From Devosia nanyangense (lineage in GTDB: Bacteria; Pseudomonadota; Alphaproteobacteria; Rhizobiales; Devosiaceae), in NCBI GenBank assembly GCA_016213505.1, contig JACRAF010000061.1:1-64000 (forward strand): a DNA stretch of 64,000 bases, in the 5' to 3' direction. How positions within the stretch are numbered: position 1 is the first letter of the stretch; each line of letters begins with the position of its first letter. The notes beneath the pieces were generated by a model, which was not told where the DNA came from, did not search any database, and saw only the letters and a list, made by a program, of their open reading frames with translations. Positions 11,713 to 21,941 of this stretch are shown piece by piece. A program made the translations under genes and the position numbers.

Positions 11713-12570
11713 TCAACTATGGGAAGCCAGGACCACCCGATCAAGCCCCTGCAGGTCTTTTAGCACCTCGACCCGCCCGAACCCGGCGCGACCGAACATC
11801 CGGCTCACCGCCCCGCCCTGATTCGAGCCGATCTCGAACAGCGCCAGCCCCCCCGGATTGAGCCGCCGCGCCGCCTGCGCCGCGATGGCGCGGTACGCCT
11901 CGAGGCCGTCCCAGCCGCCGTCCAGCGCCAGTTTTGGGTCGAACATCTTGACCTCGGGCATCAGCGTATCGATGACCTCGGTCGCGATGTAAGGCGGGTT
12001 CGAGACGATGACGTCGAACAGCTCCGTGTGCGGCACGGCCTGCCACCAGGCGCCCTTGCGGAACTCGATTCGGTCCGCGACCGCGTGCCGCTCGGCATTC
12101 TGGCGGGCCATCGCCAGGGCCTCGTCCGACACGTCGGTGGCAATGGCCTTGGCTTTCGGCAGGCCAGTGACGATCGAGATCGCGATGGCGCCGCTGCCGG
12201 TGCCCAGATCGACGATTCGGGGCGCCCGCTTGCCCTCGAGGAAATGCAGCGCCTCGGCCACCAGCATCTCGGTTTCGGGCCGCGGCACGAGGGTGGCGTC
12301 GTTGAGGGTGAGGTCCAGCCCCCAGAATTCCTTGTGGCCGACGATCCGGCTCACCGGCTCGCCGGCAAGGCGCCGGAGCGCAAAGCGCTCGAGATCGGTG
12401 GCACCCGGTTCGGGGGCGATATCGCGTTCCCGGCGCACCAGCGCCATGGCATCGAACCCGAACGCCGCCTGCGCCAGAAGCCGCGCATCGAGATCGGGGG
12501 TCTCGAGTTCGGCGGCGCGAAAGCGGTCGCGCACCAGCCGCCAGGCCCGTCCGATGGGGGTGTCGCTCAG
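11713..12570 (-). CDS. prmC: Peptide chain release factor N5-glutamine methyltransferase
   Basis: Methylates the Gln of the GGQ motif of release factors, here presumably the adjacent PrfA. A SAM-binding fold is visible ([14 protein letters not shown]), and the catalytic NPPY motif is present ([11 protein letters not shown]). The N-terminal helix that receives the release factor only looks complete if translation starts upstream of GTG 12534. In that frame no ATG/GTG/TTG exists, but a CTG at 12570 overlaps the prfA stop (CTGA) and sits behind an excellent GGAGGGGG ribosome site. I therefore call a CTG start (285 aa). GTG 12534 (273 aa) is the conservative alternative. The last gene of the lysC-ptsP-prfA-prmC run. 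Confidence 0.93.
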   Translation of the reverse strand: MSDTPIGRAWRLVRDRFRAAELETPDLDARLLAQAAFGFDAMALVRRERDIAPEPGATDLERFALRRLAGEPVSRIVGHKEFWGLDLTLNDATLVPRPETEMLVAEALHFLEGKRAPRIVDLGTGSGAIAISIVTGLPKAKAIATDVSDEALAMARQNAERHAVADRIEFRKGAWWQAVPHTELFDVIVSNPPYIATEVIDTLMPEVKMFDPKLALDGGWDGLEAYRAIAAQAARRLNPGGLALFEIGSNQGGAVSRMFGRAGFGRVEVLKDLQGLDRVVLASHS

Positions 12571-13643
12571 CGGACCCCCTCCATGGCGGCCAACTGCGCC
12601 GCCTGATGCTCGGTGATGAGCGCCGCGATCAGCTCGTCGAGGGCGTCGCCGGCGATGACCTTGTCGAGCTTGTAGAGCGTGAGGTTGATGCGATGATCGG
12701 TGACCCGACCCTGCGGGAAATTGTAAGTGCGGATGCGCTCCGAGCGATCGCCGGAGCCCACCTGCTCGCGCCGCGCATCCGAGCGCGCCGTATCGCGCGC
12801 CTCGCGCTGCGCCTCGTAGAGCCGGGCCCGCAGCACCACCATCGCCTGGGCCCGGTTCTGGTGCTGGCTCTTGAGGCTCGAGGTGACGACCAGGCCGGTC
12901 GGCAGGTGCGTGATGCGCACCGCCGAATCGGTGGTGTTGACGTGCTGGCCGCCGGCGCCAGAGGACCGCATGGTGTCGATGCGGATATCCTCGGGCTTGA
13001 TGTCGATGTCGATGTCCTCGACCTCGGGCAGCACCGCGACCGTCGCCGCCGAAGTGTGGATGCGGCCCTGCGCTTCGGTCGCCGGCACCCGCTGCACGCG
13101 GTGCACGCCGCTCTCATATTTGAGCCGGGCATAGGCGCCCTTGCCGGAAATCTTGGCGATGACCTCCTTGTAGCCGCCGACCTCGCCCGGGGACTCCTCC
13201 ATCAGCTCGACCTTCCAGCCCTGGAGGTCGGCATAGCGCTGATACATGCGCAACAGATCGCCGTCGAACAGCGCCGCTTCGTCGCCGCCGGTACCGGCGC
13301 GCACTGCCAGAATGACGGTCCTGGCATCGGCCGCATCGCGGGGCAGGAGAAGGATGCGGATCTCGCTCTCCATCGCCTCGATCCTGGGCTTCAGCTCGGC
13401 GATCTCGGATTGCGCCATCTCGGCCATTTCCCTGTCGCCTGACGACGCCAGCTCCTCGGCCGCGCGCAGCTCCTCATTGGCCTTGCGCCAGACGATGATC
13501 GGCTTCACCACCGGCTCGAGCTCGGCGTACTCTTTGGAGAGCCGCACATATTCCTCGGCCGACGGCCCGGCCGAAAGCGCCGCCTCGACGCTGTCGAAGC
13601 GCTTCTCAAGTTGCGCGAGCTTGTCCTCGGGAAGCGACGCCAT
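12567..13643 (-). CDS. prfA: Peptide chain release factor 1
   Basis: Recognises UAA and UAG stop codons and releases the nascent peptide on the ribosome. The product is 358 aa, standard RF1 length. The GGQ motif that reaches the peptidyl-transferase centre is visible ([17 protein letters not shown]), as is the RF1 codon-recognition region upstream of it. ATG 13643 follows the ptsP stop by 2 nt and gives the normal N-terminus; the longer frame to 13877 lies inside ptsP and is not used. Its own modifying enzyme, prmC, overlaps its stop codon. Confidence 0.97.
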   Translation of the reverse strand: MASLPEDKLAQLEKRFDSVEAALSAGPSAEEYVRLSKEYAELEPVVKPIIVWRKANEELRAAEELASSGDREMAEMAQSEIAELKPRIEAMESEIRILLLPRDAADARTVILAVRAGTGGDEAALFDGDLLRMYQRYADLQGWKVELMEESPGEVGGYKEVIAKISGKGAYARLKYESGVHRVQRVPATEAQGRIHTSAATVAVLPEVEDIDIDIKPEDIRIDTMRSSGAGGQHVNTTDSAVRITHLPTGLVVTSSLKSQHQNRAQAMVVLRARLYEAQREARDTARSDARREQVGSGDRSERIRTYNFPQGRVTDHRINLTLYKLDKVIAGDALDELIAALITEHQAAQLAAMEGVR

Positions 13644-13645
13644 GA

Positions 13646-15913
13646 CTAAATCGCCAGACCCTGCTGTTCGGCCCAATCGAGCAGCAGATCGCGGATGCCG
13701 ACGCCGGACTGGCCTTCGCCGAGCGCCGCGGCGACCGCAGCCTGGATCGGCTTCAGTTCGAGCCCCAGCACCATTTCCTTGATCGGCCCGATGGCGGGTG
13801 GGCTCATCGACAGCCGCGTCATGCCGATCGCCATCAGCGCCAGCGCCTCGATCGTGCGGCCTGCCAACTCCCCGCACATGGTGATCGGCACGCCGTAGCG
13901 CTTGGCCATGTCGACGATATGCCGCAGCGCCCTGAGCCGCGGCAGCGCGATCGGATCATAGGCCTTCGAGACGCGGGTATTGGCGCGGTCGGCGGCATTG
14001 AGGAACATGATGAGGTCGTTGGACCCGATGGAGACGAAATCGGCCTCGGGCAGCACGTGATCCAGTTCGAACAGCAGCGATGGCACTTCGATCATGGCGC
14101 CGATCTCGAGCGTCGAGGGCGGCGTCTGCCCGGACCGGATCAGCCGTTCGAGTTCGAGTTTCACCACCCGCTTGGCCTCGACGAATTCCCAGGTCTCGGT
14201 GACCATCGGCACGAGAATCTTCATCGGTCCGCCATCGGCAGCGGTGAGCAGCGCCCGGATCTGCGTCCTGAGCAGGCCCGGCCGGTCGAGCGCGAGGCGC
14301 AGCGAGCGGAACCCCATCGCCGGGTTCTCTTCGGGCGCCGCGCGCAGATAGGGGATCACCTTGTCGCCGCCGATATCGAGCAGGCGGAAAACGATGGGCC
14401 GGCCTTCGCTCAGCCGGATCGCCTCGCGATAGAGCGCAATCTGTTCGCCCACCCGCGGCAGCTTCGATGCGATCATGAACTGCAGCTCGGTGCGGAACAG
14501 CCCGACGCCCTCGGCCCCGGTATCGGCCAGCATCGGCAGGTCGGCGACCAGCCCGGAATTGTGCAAGAGCGTGATGGCGACGCCGTCCTTGGTGATGGAC
14601 GGCTTGTCCTTGAGTTCGAGATAGTGCGCCCGCCGCTTGGCCGAGAGGCGGACCTTGTCGACATAGGTCTGTTGGAGCTCGGGCGTCGGCCTCAGATACA
14701 CGGTGCCGGTCGGCCCATCGACGATGATGTCGTCGCCGTTTTCGGCGATCGAGACGATGTTCTCGGCCTGCCCGACCGCGACCATGCCCAGCGAGCGGGC
14801 GACGATCGCTACATGCGCCGTCGCGCCGCCCTCTTCGAGGACGATGGCGCGCAGCCGTGTGCGGTCGTATTCGAGCAGCTCCGCCGGGCCCATATTGCGC
14901 GCCACCAGAACGGCGTTCTCGGGCAGCTCGCGCGTGCTCGAGGTGGTGCCGTCGCCGGTCAGAACCCGCAGCAGCCGGTTGGCGAGATCGTCGAAATCGT
15001 GCAGCCGGTCGCGGATATAGGGATCGGTCGAGCGCAGCATGCGGGCCCGGGTGTCGTTCTGCACCCGCTCCACCGCCGCCTCGGCCGTGAGGCCGTTGGC
15101 GATCGCCTCCTCGAGCCGGTCGACCCAGCCGCGATCATTGGCGAACATCCGGTAGGTTTCGAGGATGTCGCGGTGCTCGGTGCCCGACACCATGTCGCCA
15201 TGGCTCAGCATATCGTCGATCGACAGCCGCATCGTCGCCAGCGCCGCTTCGAGGCGCCTGGTCTCCTCGGCGGTGTCCTCGGCGATGAAGTTGACGACCA
15301 CCACGCGTGGATCGTGCAGCACCACCTGGCCGAGCGCGATGCCGTCGGTGAAGCCGACCCCGGTGAAGGTGCGCGGCCGGCGCAGGTCGATATCCTGGCC
15401 CGGCTTGATCAGCGCATCGAACTCGGAGGTGGCGATCATCTCGGCGAGGATGGTCGCCGTGGTCAACAGCGCCTCAGTCTCGTCCTCGCCATAGACGCGG
15501 TGATCGCGATTCTGGACGACGAGCACGCCCAGCGTCTGTCCGGCGCGCAGCACCGGCACGCCGAGAAAGGCCCGGAACGGGTCTTCGCCGGTCTCCGGGC
15601 GGTAGGCGAAAGCGGGGTGCGAGGGCGCATCTTCGAGCCGCAGCGGCTCGGCCTGCGCGGCGATAAGGCCGACCAGGCCCTCGCCCAGCCTGAGGGTGGT
15701 CAGGTGCACGGATTCGGGTTTTAGGCCGTAGGTGGCGAACAGCTCCAGCGCGCCATCGTCGCGCAGTACGTAAAACGAGCAGACGTCGGCCTGCATGTTG
15801 ACAGCGATGAGATTGATGATCTTGTCGAGGCGATCCTGCGACGCCAGCGGCTCCGCCATGGTTTCGCGCAACTGCCGGAGCAGCAAGCGCGGACCGCTGA
15901 TCGCTGTTGCCAT
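13646..15913 (-). CDS. ptsP: Phosphoenolpyruvate-protein phosphotransferase of the nitrogen PTS (EI-Ntr)
   Basis: First enzyme of the nitrogen-related phosphotransferase system. It takes phosphate from PEP and passes it to NPr, signalling nitrogen and carbon status. The 755-aa protein has an N-terminal GAF domain (about 20-160), then the PEP-utilising N-terminal and mobile domains with the phosphorylated His367 ([15 protein letters not shown]), and the TIM-barrel PEP-binding domain (about 430-720, with [17 protein letters not shown] and the MCGELAG segment). It lies between lysC and prfA, the order common in Hyphomicrobiales. The 60-bp gap to lysC suggests co-transcription. Confidence 0.96.
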   Translation of the reverse strand: MATAISGPRLLLRQLRETMAEPLASQDRLDKIINLIAVNMQADVCSFYVLRDDGALELFATYGLKPESVHLTTLRLGEGLVGLIAAQAEPLRLEDAPSHPAFAYRPETGEDPFRAFLGVPVLRAGQTLGVLVVQNRDHRVYGEDETEALLTTATILAEMIATSEFDALIKPGQDIDLRRPRTFTGVGFTDGIALGQVVLHDPRVVVVNFIAEDTAEETRRLEAALATMRLSIDDMLSHGDMVSGTEHRDILETYRMFANDRGWVDRLEEAIANGLTAEAAVERVQNDTRARMLRSTDPYIRDRLHDFDDLANRLLRVLTGDGTTSSTRELPENAVLVARNMGPAELLEYDRTRLRAIVLEEGGATAHVAIVARSLGMVAVGQAENIVSIAENGDDIIVDGPTGTVYLRPTPELQQTYVDKVRLSAKRRAHYLELKDKPSITKDGVAITLLHNSGLVADLPMLADTGAEGVGLFRTELQFMIASKLPRVGEQIALYREAIRLSEGRPIVFRLLDIGGDKVIPYLRAAPEENPAMGFRSLRLALDRPGLLRTQIRALLTAADGGPMKILVPMVTETWEFVEAKRVVKLELERLIRSGQTPPSTLEIGAMIEVPSLLFELDHVLPEADFVSIGSNDLIMFLNAADRANTRVSKAYDPIALPRLRALRHIVDMAKRYGVPITMCGELAGRTIEALALMAIGMTRLSMSPPAIGPIKEMVLGLELKPIQAAVAAALGEGQSGVGIRDLLLDWAEQQGLAI

Positions 15914-15973
15914 AACCGGTATGCGGCCCCGTACCGCCTCCTTGGCCGAACGGAACGCTCTGCTGGCGCGCCG

Positions 15974-17245
15974 TCAGGCGTCTCGTCTGTCGAGTCCGTA
16001 ATACGTATGGAGGGCGCGAACCGCAAGCTCGGCATATTCGTCGTCGATCAGCACCGAGGTCTTGATTTCCGACGTGGTGATCAGCTGGATGTTGATGCCC
16101 TTGTCGGCCAGCGCCTTGAACCTCCATGCGGCGACGCCCGCATGGTTGCGCATCCCGACGCCGACCACCGAGACCTTGGCGCCGCCCTTGGAGCCGGTCA
16201 CCCGGGCATACTCGATGGCGCCCGATGCACGTGCCGCTTCGAGCGCCTTGACCGACTTGTCATACTCGCTGTCGGGCACGGTGAAGGTGATGTCGGTGAC
16301 CGAGCCGTCGTCCGAAATGTTCTGGACGATCATGTCGACGACGATCGACTCGTCCGCCAGCGCCCCGAACACCGCCGCGGCGACGCCCGGCTTGTCCTTG
16401 ACGTCCCTGAGCGTGATCTTGGCCTCGGCCCGGGCCAGCGTGACGCCGGAAACGATCGTCTTTTCCATGATTTCATCCTCATCGCAAACCAGCGTGCCGG
16501 GCACGCCGGGGGAGCCGTCCGGCGCCACCTGCGGCGCCTCCGGATCGTCGAAGGTCGAGCGGACGACCAGCCGCACCTTATGCGCCATCGCCATCTCGAC
16601 CGAGCGGATCATCAGCACCTTGGCGCCGAGGGATGCCATTTCGAGCATTTCCTCGAAGGCGATCTTGTTGAGCCGGTGGGCCTTGGGGTCGATGCGCGGA
16701 TCGGTGGTGTAGACGCCATCCACATCGGTATAGATGTCGCAGCGGTCGGCCTTGACGGCCGCCGCCACGGCGACCGCGCTGGTATCGGAACCGCCGCGTC
16801 CGAGCGTCGTCACCCGCCCCGACTTGGCGATGCCCTGGAACCCGGTGACCACCGGAACCATGCCGTCGGCCATGCGCTTGTCGAGCTCGGTGGGGTCGAT
16901 ATCGACGATCCGCGCCGCGCCATGCGAATCGTCGGTATGGATCGGCACCTGCCAGCCCTGGAACGAGCGCGACGGGATGCCCATATCGCTCAGAACGATC
17001 GCCATCAGCCCGGCGGTGATCTGCTCGCCCGAGGCGACCACCGCGTCATATTCCCGCGCGTCGTGCAGCGGCGAGCTCTCGTTGACCCAGCCGACGAGTT
17101 CATTGGTCTTGCCCGACATGGCCGAGACGACCACCGTCACCTGATTGCCGGCATCGACCTCGCGCTTGACGTGCCGCGCCGCCTGCCGGATGCGCTCGAC
17201 ATTGGCGACCGAGGTGCCGCCGAACTTCATCACGATACGGGCCAC
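15974..17245 (-). CDS. lysC: Aspartate kinase
   Basis: Catalyses the first committed step towards lysine, threonine, methionine and diaminopimelate: phosphorylation of aspartate. The 423-aa protein starts with the amino-acid-kinase signature KFGGTS and carries the kinase domain to about residue 250, followed by two ACT domains that bind lysine/threonine for feedback control. GTG 17245 has a GGGGAG ribosome site 7 nt upstream. It is the first gene of the lysC-ptsP-prfA-prmC cluster. A GC-rich hairpin lies 42 nt upstream of the start, at 17287-17307. Confidence 0.97.
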   Translation of the reverse strand: MARIVMKFGGTSVANVERIRQAARHVKREVDAGNQVTVVVSAMSGKTNELVGWVNESSPLHDAREYDAVVASGEQITAGLMAIVLSDMGIPSRSFQGWQVPIHTDDSHGAARIVDIDPTELDKRMADGMVPVVTGFQGIAKSGRVTTLGRGGSDTSAVAVAAAVKADRCDIYTDVDGVYTTDPRIDPKAHRLNKIAFEEMLEMASLGAKVLMIRSVEMAMAHKVRLVVRSTFDDPEAPQVAPDGSPGVPGTLVCDEDEIMEKTIVSGVTLARAEAKITLRDVKDKPGVAAAVFGALADESIVVDMIVQNISDDGSVTDITFTVPDSEYDKSVKALEAARASGAIEYARVTGSKGGAKVSVVGVGMRNHAGVAAWRFKALADKGINIQLITTSEIKTSVLIDDEYAELAVRALHTYYGLDRRDA

Positions 17246-17286
17246 TTATGCTCCCCGCGCCAGGTCTTCTTTGCGCTCTGTCCGAC

Positions 17287-17307
17287 CGGCCGTCGGGAAG
17301 ACGGCCG
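17287..17307. other. Perfect hairpin in the lysC/MFS divergent region
   Basis: CGGCCGTC and GACGGCCG form a perfect 8-bp stem around a 5-nt GGGAA/TTCCC loop. It lies 42 nt upstream of the lysC start and would be in its mRNA leader. On the plus strand it is followed by only TTT, so it is a weak terminator at best. Its role is unknown. Confidence 0.4.
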
Positions 17308-17468
17308 TTTGGCCAACCGCTGGCGCGAACCCGGCGGTACGCTTTGGATTTCGCGGCGGACATGCCACAAGACGCCAACTGGGGCAACAAATAGCTTGTC
17401 CCTGCCCCTGCCGCCGGGACCTTTCCGGCAGCGCTGGTGGAGCGTTTTACGCGAAAGTGAATGACCCG

Positions 17469-18695
17469 ATGACCGACGCCGCCCCCCTTCCCTTGCCAAC
17501 GGCAAGACGTGCCGCGCTGCTGCTGGCGCTGGCGACCGCCATTGGCGGCTCGGTCGGGCCGATCGCGATCGGCACCGGCGGGATCGTCGGCATGTCGCTG
17601 CTGGCCCCCGATCAGATGGCGCTGGCGACCGTGCCGGTTTCCACCTACGTCGTCGGCTCGGCCGCGGCGTCCATCCCGGCGGCGCTTTCGATGCGCCGCC
17701 TGGGACGCCGCACCGGCTTTATGCTGGGCGCATCGATCGGAGCACTGGGCGCGGCCCTCGCCGCGACCGCAATCATCCTGCACGTCTTCTGGTTCTTCGC
17801 GCTGGCCATGGTGCTGCTGGGCGCCGGCAACGCCTTCGGCCAGCAATACCGCTTCGCCGCGGCCGATGCTGCCGAGCCCTCCTTCAAGGCGCGGGCCATC
17901 GCCTGGGTGATGGCCGGAGGCGTGGTCACCGGCGTGCTCGGACCGCAGGTCGCCATCAATGCCCGGCCCCTGGTCCCGGGCGTGCCGCTGGCGGGGCCCT
18001 TCCTGACCCTGGTTGTGCTTCTCATCGTCACGATCGCGATCCTGTCGCGCCTCGTCGTGCCACCGCCACCGCCGATCACCGCCGGCACGGCGCCCGGCCG
18101 CCCGTTGACCAGCCTGCTGTTTCGTCCCAAATTCCTGATCGCGCTGCTTTCGGCGGTCGCCTCCTACGCGCTGATGAGCCTGGTGATGACGGCAACGCCT
18201 CTGGCCATGATCGAGCACCACCACTCCCAGGCGGACGCGCAGATCGCTATCCAGTGGCACGTGATCGCCATGTTCGCCCCGAGCTTTTTTACCGGCAATT
18301 TGATCGGCCGCTTCGGCAAATCCACCGTCGCGGCCACCGGCCTGCTGCTGATCGCCGCGGCCGCTACAATTGCCCTCTCAGGCACCGACCTCTGGCAATT
18401 CTGGAGCGCGCTGATCCTCTTGGGGATCGGCTGGAATTTCGGGTTCATTGCATCCACCGCGATGGTCGCCGAGCTCTATCGCCCCGAGGAGGCGTTCCGG
18501 GTGCAGGCGATGAACGAGTTCATCCTGTTCAGCGTCGTTGCCGCCGCGTCGTTCTCGTCCGGCGGCCTCCTGGTGACCGGCGGCTGGAACGTCGTGAACC
18601 TTCTGGTCTATCCCATCGTTCTGAGCTGTGTCGCCCTCATCGTCGTGCAGGCGCTTGTCGAGCGACGCGGCACCAATCGGACCGCTTTGCCATGA
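17469..18695 (+). CDS. Major facilitator superfamily transporter
   Basis: A 408-aa integral membrane carrier with about 12 hydrophobic helices and the MFS loop 2-3 motif in a variant form (RRLGRRTG). The histidine-rich loop ([10 protein letters not shown]) after helix 7 resembles the YnfM/drug and '3-(hydroxyphenyl)propionate'-type MFS proteins often annotated near ubiG in this order. The substrate is unknown. ATG 17469 is called; the frame is open far upstream but there overlaps lysC antisense. The stop overlaps the ubiG start (ATGA), so the two are probably translationally coupled. Confidence 0.88.
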   Translation: MTDAAPLPLPTARRAALLLALATAIGGSVGPIAIGTGGIVGMSLLAPDQMALATVPVSTYVVGSAAASIPAALSMRRLGRRTGFMLGASIGALGAALAATAIILHVFWFFALAMVLLGAGNAFGQQYRFAAADAAEPSFKARAIAWVMAGGVVTGVLGPQVAINARPLVPGVPLAGPFLTLVVLLIVTIAILSRLVVPPPPPITAGTAPGRPLTSLLFRPKFLIALLSAVASYALMSLVMTATPLAMIEHHHSQADAQIAIQWHVIAMFAPSFFTGNLIGRFGKSTVAATGLLLIAAAATIALSGTDLWQFWSALILLGIGWNFGFIASTAMVAELYRPEEAFRVQAMNEFILFSVVAAASFSSGGLLVTGGWNVVNLLVYPIVLSCVALIVVQALVERRGTNRTALP

Positions 18696-19453
18696 CCGAC
18701 ACCACCATCAACCCCGACGAGATCGCCAAGTTCGCGGCCATGGCTGACGACTGGTGGGACCCCAACGGCAAGTTCAAGCCGCTGCACAAGTTCAATCCGG
18801 TGCGGCTGGCCTATATCCGCGACTGGGCGATCCGGCATTTCGGCCGCGACGAGACCGAGCGGCAGCCGCTCGCCGGACTGCGGCTGCTCGATATCGGCTG
18901 CGGCGGCGGACTGCTCACCGAGCCACTGACCCGGCTCGGCGCCGAAGTCACAGGCATCGACGCCGGGGCGCGGAACGTTGCCGTCGCAAAACTCCATGCG
19001 ACACGCATGGGCCTCACCATCGACTACCGGGACACAACGGCGGAGAGTCTCACCGCCAATGGCGCAAGTTTCGACATCGTGCTCAACATGGAAGTGGTCG
19101 AGCACGTCGACAACGTCCCGCTCTACATGAAGAGCTGCGCCGACCTGGTGGCGCCCGGCGGCCTGCTGTTTTCGGCCACCATCAACCGCACTGCCCGGGC
19201 CCTGGCCTTCGCCAAATTCGCCGCCGAATACATCCTGCGCTGGCTGCCGCGCGGCACCCACGACTGGAACAAGTTCCTCACGCCGGACGAACTCAAGGCG
19301 CTGATCACCCGCAACGGCCTCACGATCGCCGACGAAACCGGCGTGGTCTTCCATCCCCTCGCCGACGAATGGCGGAAGAGCCGCGACATGGGCATCAACT
19401 ACATGGTGCTGGCCGAACGGCCTGCGGCCAGCCGGGTCAGCAGCAAGCCGTAG
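18692..19453 (+). CDS. ubiG: Bifunctional 2-polyprenyl-6-hydroxyphenol methylase / 3-demethylubiquinol 3-O-methyltransferase
   Basis: Carries out both O-methylations of ubiquinone synthesis, using SAM. The 253-aa protein shows the UbiG N-terminal region ([30 protein letters not shown]) and the SAM motif ([15 protein letters not shown]). It also has the membrane-association region around [22 protein letters not shown]. The start ATG 18692 overlaps the MFS stop. The 3' end overlaps the convergent TIR-domain gene by 55 bp. Confidence 0.97.
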   Translation: MTDTTINPDEIAKFAAMADDWWDPNGKFKPLHKFNPVRLAYIRDWAIRHFGRDETERQPLAGLRLLDIGCGGGLLTEPLTRLGAEVTGIDAGARNVAVAKLHATRMGLTIDYRDTTAESLTANGASFDIVLNMEVVEHVDNVPLYMKSCADLVAPGGLLFSATINRTARALAFAKFAAEYILRWLPRGTHDWNKFLTPDELKALITRNGLTIADETGVVFHPLADEWRKSRDMGINYMVLAERPAASRVSSKP

Positions 19454-20535
19454 CTGAACGTCCAGACGATCGAGATCCAGAAGAAGTTGCTGGTGTAGAC
19501 GCTCTTCAGCACACCCGTGCCGAGGATGCCGCAGACGAGGCCGAGCGCCAGGCTGCCGAGCAGGATACTGATCCAGCGGTCGCGGCCGACATTGCCGATG
19601 AGCAGCGCAATGCCGCCGAGCGCGACGAAGGCGCCGCCGAAACCGGAATAGGTGCCGTTGATAAAGCCGCGGGCCTGGTCGGCCTCGGTGGCGAAAAGCG
19701 CCATAGTCGGCTCGACCAGGGGCGCGGAGAAAATGGCGACGACGTAGCCGATGGCCGCGGCCATGATGGTAAAGAGCGCGCGGCCGATGTCGAGCGTCTT
19801 CGATCGCCAGAGCGCGAGCGCCCAGACCGCGGAGGAAATCAGCGGACCCGCGTTGATCAGATAGGACACATTGCCCTCGGCATCCGGACCGAAGCGCAGC
19901 AGCACGAGGATGGCGGCAAGCGTATTGAACAGCGTAGCGCCAAGCAGCCATTGCGTCGGCCGGCCGATGCGGGTGGCGCGACGCAGCAGGGTCCTTGCCC
20001 GAGTGACCGGCGAGATCGTGCCAGGCGCGGCCGCCTTGGCGGCCAGCGGATCGTCCAGATACTTTGTCGCCCAGGCGGCGAGCGCCGCCGGGTTGCCGAC
20101 CGCCCTGGCGTACTCAGCGAGTCCCGGCCGGCCGACATGGCGGCCGATGGCTTCGAGCAGGTTGAACCAGGCGGGATCGTCCGCGCCGCCGGTCCAGTCC
20201 ATCATCCGCTCGGTGTGGAACATGTTCCACGGCGCCTTGAGCGGGGTCCGCTCCAGCATGATCGGGACGATCACCTTGCGCTCCCGCGCCACAGTGGCTT
20301 CGGCTTCCACCCAGCTGACCTCGGTCCCGTCCTCGGGCGCGAAGGCGTCCGGCGTCCAGCACACCAGCACGCAGCCGGCCCTGGCCAGCTCGGCATTGAT
20401 CACCGCGCCGAAACTCCGGCCGGCCTGGAGTTCGGCGTCGAACCAGACGCTCAGCCCCAGCCCCTCGAGCGCCCGGGCGATCTGGGCGACGCGCGGACGC
20501 ATGCGCTGTTTGTAGGAGATGAAGACGTCGGCCAT
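19399..20535 (-). CDS. TIR-domain protein with C-terminal membrane region
   Basis: A two-part protein of 378 aa. Residues 1-130 are a TIR domain: ADVFISY at strand A, and a WVEAE segment in which Glu79 stands four residues after Trp75. That is the position of the catalytic glutamate in NAD-cleaving TIR domains such as SARM1 (WVHKE). Residues about 195-370 contain roughly five to six hydrophobic helices. Soluble bacterial TIR domains often deplete NAD during phage defence, and membrane-attached versions also exist, but no defence partner is encoded nearby. ATG 20535 is preferred over TTG 20544. The 3' end overlaps ubiG by 55 bp on the other strand. Function as NADase or scaffold is inference. 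Confidence 0.85.
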   Translation of the reverse strand: MADVFISYKQRMRPRVAQIARALEGLGLSVWFDAELQAGRSFGAVINAELARAGCVLVCWTPDAFAPEDGTEVSWVEAEATVARERKVIVPIMLERTPLKAPWNMFHTERMMDWTGGADDPAWFNLLEAIGRHVGRPGLAEYARAVGNPAALAAWATKYLDDPLAAKAAAPGTISPVTRARTLLRRATRIGRPTQWLLGATLFNTLAAILVLLRFGPDAEGNVSYLINAGPLISSAVWALALWRSKTLDIGRALFTIMAAAIGYVVAIFSAPLVEPTMALFATEADQARGFINGTYSGFGGAFVALGGIALLIGNVGRDRWISILLGSLALGLVCGILGTGVLKSVYTSNFFWISIVWTFSYGLLLTRLAAGRSASTM

Positions 20536-20574
20536 GTGGGACAATCTACCCGAACGCTGGCGGCTGAAAAGCCG

Positions 20575-21432
20575 TCAGCGCAGCGCGCTCAGCGCGGCGA
20601 AATCCTCGTCGGAGAGCTGGATCGCGGCGGCGGCGGTGTTCTCCTCGAGATGGCTCACCTTGCCCGTTCCCGGGATCGGCAGCATCACCGGCGAGCGCTT
20701 CAGCAGCCAGGCGAGCGCGAGCTGGCCGGGCGTCGCGCCATGTTTCTGCAGCATCGCGGCAAAGGCCGGGTTGCCGGCGCTAGTGTTGCCGCCATCGATC
20801 GGCCGCCACGGAATGAAGGCGATGTTGTTGGCCTCGCAATAGGCCAGCACCGCTTCGCTGTTGCGGTCGGTGATCGAGTACTTGTTCTGAACGCTTGCGA
20901 CCGGAAAGTGCATCTGCGCCGCCCGAATGTCGTTGACCGAGACCTCGCTCAACCCGGCATGGCGGATCAGCCCCTGTTTGAGGAGGCTCGCGATGGTGTC
21001 GAACTGTTCGGCGGCGGGGACTTTCGGGTCGATCCGGTGCAACTGCCAGAGGTCGAGCCGCTCCAGCTTGAGCCGGCGGAGGCTCATCTGCACGCCCTGG
21101 ATCAGGAACTCCGGCCGCCCGATCGGGGTCCACTGATTGGGGCCGGTGCGGGAATGCCCGCCCTTGGTCGCGATGATCACGCGGCCGTAGGGCGACAGCG
21201 TCTCGGCGATCAGCTCCTCGGAGATATAGGGCCCATAGCTCTCGGCGGTGTCGATGAAGTCGATGCCCAGTTCCGGCACCCGCCGCAGGGTGCGTCGGCA
21301 CTCCTCCGGATCGGCCGGCGGACCCCAGATGCCCTGACCGGTGACCCGCATGGCGCCGAAGCCGAGGCGATGAATGACCATGTCGCCGCCGATGGCGAAG
21401 GTCCCCGAGAGGCTGGCATCGGGTGTGGGCAT
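20575..21432 (-). CDS. Aldo/keto reductase
   Basis: A 285-aa TIM-barrel NADPH-dependent oxidoreductase. Visible features are [10 protein letters not shown] with the Asp and Tyr of the catalytic tetrad, the Lys in ATKGGHS, the [10 protein letters not shown] segment with the catalytic His, and the C-terminal nucleotide-binding [18 protein letters not shown]. The substrate is not predictable. ATG 21432 has AGGAG 8 nt upstream and is preferred over the frame start at 21471. Confidence 0.93.
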   Translation of the reverse strand: MPTPDASLSGTFAIGGDMVIHRLGFGAMRVTGQGIWGPPADPEECRRTLRRVPELGIDFIDTAESYGPYISEELIAETLSPYGRVIIATKGGHSRTGPNQWTPIGRPEFLIQGVQMSLRRLKLERLDLWQLHRIDPKVPAAEQFDTIASLLKQGLIRHAGLSEVSVNDIRAAQMHFPVASVQNKYSITDRNSEAVLAYCEANNIAFIPWRPIDGGNTSAGNPAFAAMLQKHGATPGQLALAWLLKRSPVMLPIPGTGKVSHLEENTAAAAIQLSDEDFAALSALR

Positions 21433-21494
21433 GATCGGACTCCTGAGCTGGGGCGTCCGTTCTATCGGCAATGAACGATGGAGGGCAAGAGCGC

Positions 21495-21920
21495 CTAGTT
21501 GTGCTCTTCGGGCAGGTTCGGCAGCGGCATGAAGTCGACGCCTTCATCGACCAGCGCCGTGACTTCCTCGCGGGTCGCTTCGCCGTAGATGCCGCGCGGG
21601 TCGACTTCCTTGAAGTGGATTTTCCGCGCTTCCTCGGCGAATTTGTCGCCGACATAGTCGGCTTCGCTGGTCACCTTGTTGCGCAGCGCCAGCATGGCAT
21701 CGCGCAATTGCTGGTGCTCGGGATGGCCGATCGACAGCGAGACTTTTTCCGAGCCGGCGCGGCTGACCGAGGGCGCCATCATCGCCTTATCGACGGCTGT
21801 TGTGAGGCAGATCGGGCAGGTGACGAGGCCGCGAAGCTTCTGCGCGTCATAGGCCGCGGCGCTGGCGAACCAGCCGTCGAACTTGTGGGATTTATCGCAG
21901 ACGAGCGAGTAGTGGATCAC
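21495..21920 (-). CDS. DUF1178 family protein
   Basis: A conserved small protein (141 aa) of unknown function. The N-terminus ([20 protein letters not shown]) and a CPIC pair near residue 35 are the DUF1178 hallmarks and suggest a metal-binding ribbon, although only three cysteines are obvious. The C-terminal half is the conserved helix region ([23 protein letters not shown]). It sits downstream of the nitrilase-like and grxC genes on the same strand, a grouping common in Hyphomicrobiales. Confidence 0.92.
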   Translation of the reverse strand: MIHYSLVCDKSHKFDGWFASAAAYDAQKLRGLVTCPICLTTAVDKAMMAPSVSRAGSEKVSLSIGHPEHQQLRDAMLALRNKVTSEADYVGDKFAEEARKIHFKEVDPRGIYGEATREEVTALVDEGVDFMPLPNLPEEHN

Positions 21921-21941
21921 GCGCGGAACCTCTCCAAGCCT

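Noticed and set aside
11402..11716. Possible 104-codon gene between prmC and the DUF4167 gene
   Set aside because: No domain, no clear ribosome site, unlike protein composition.
13919..15724. 600-codon plus-strand frame opposite ptsP
   Set aside because: An Arg/Asp/Gly-rich antisense shadow of a certain gene.
18754..21474. 900-codon plus-strand open frame
   Set aside because: It starts in a wrong frame of ubiG and continues antisense through the TIR and aldo/keto reductase genes; composition is not protein-like.
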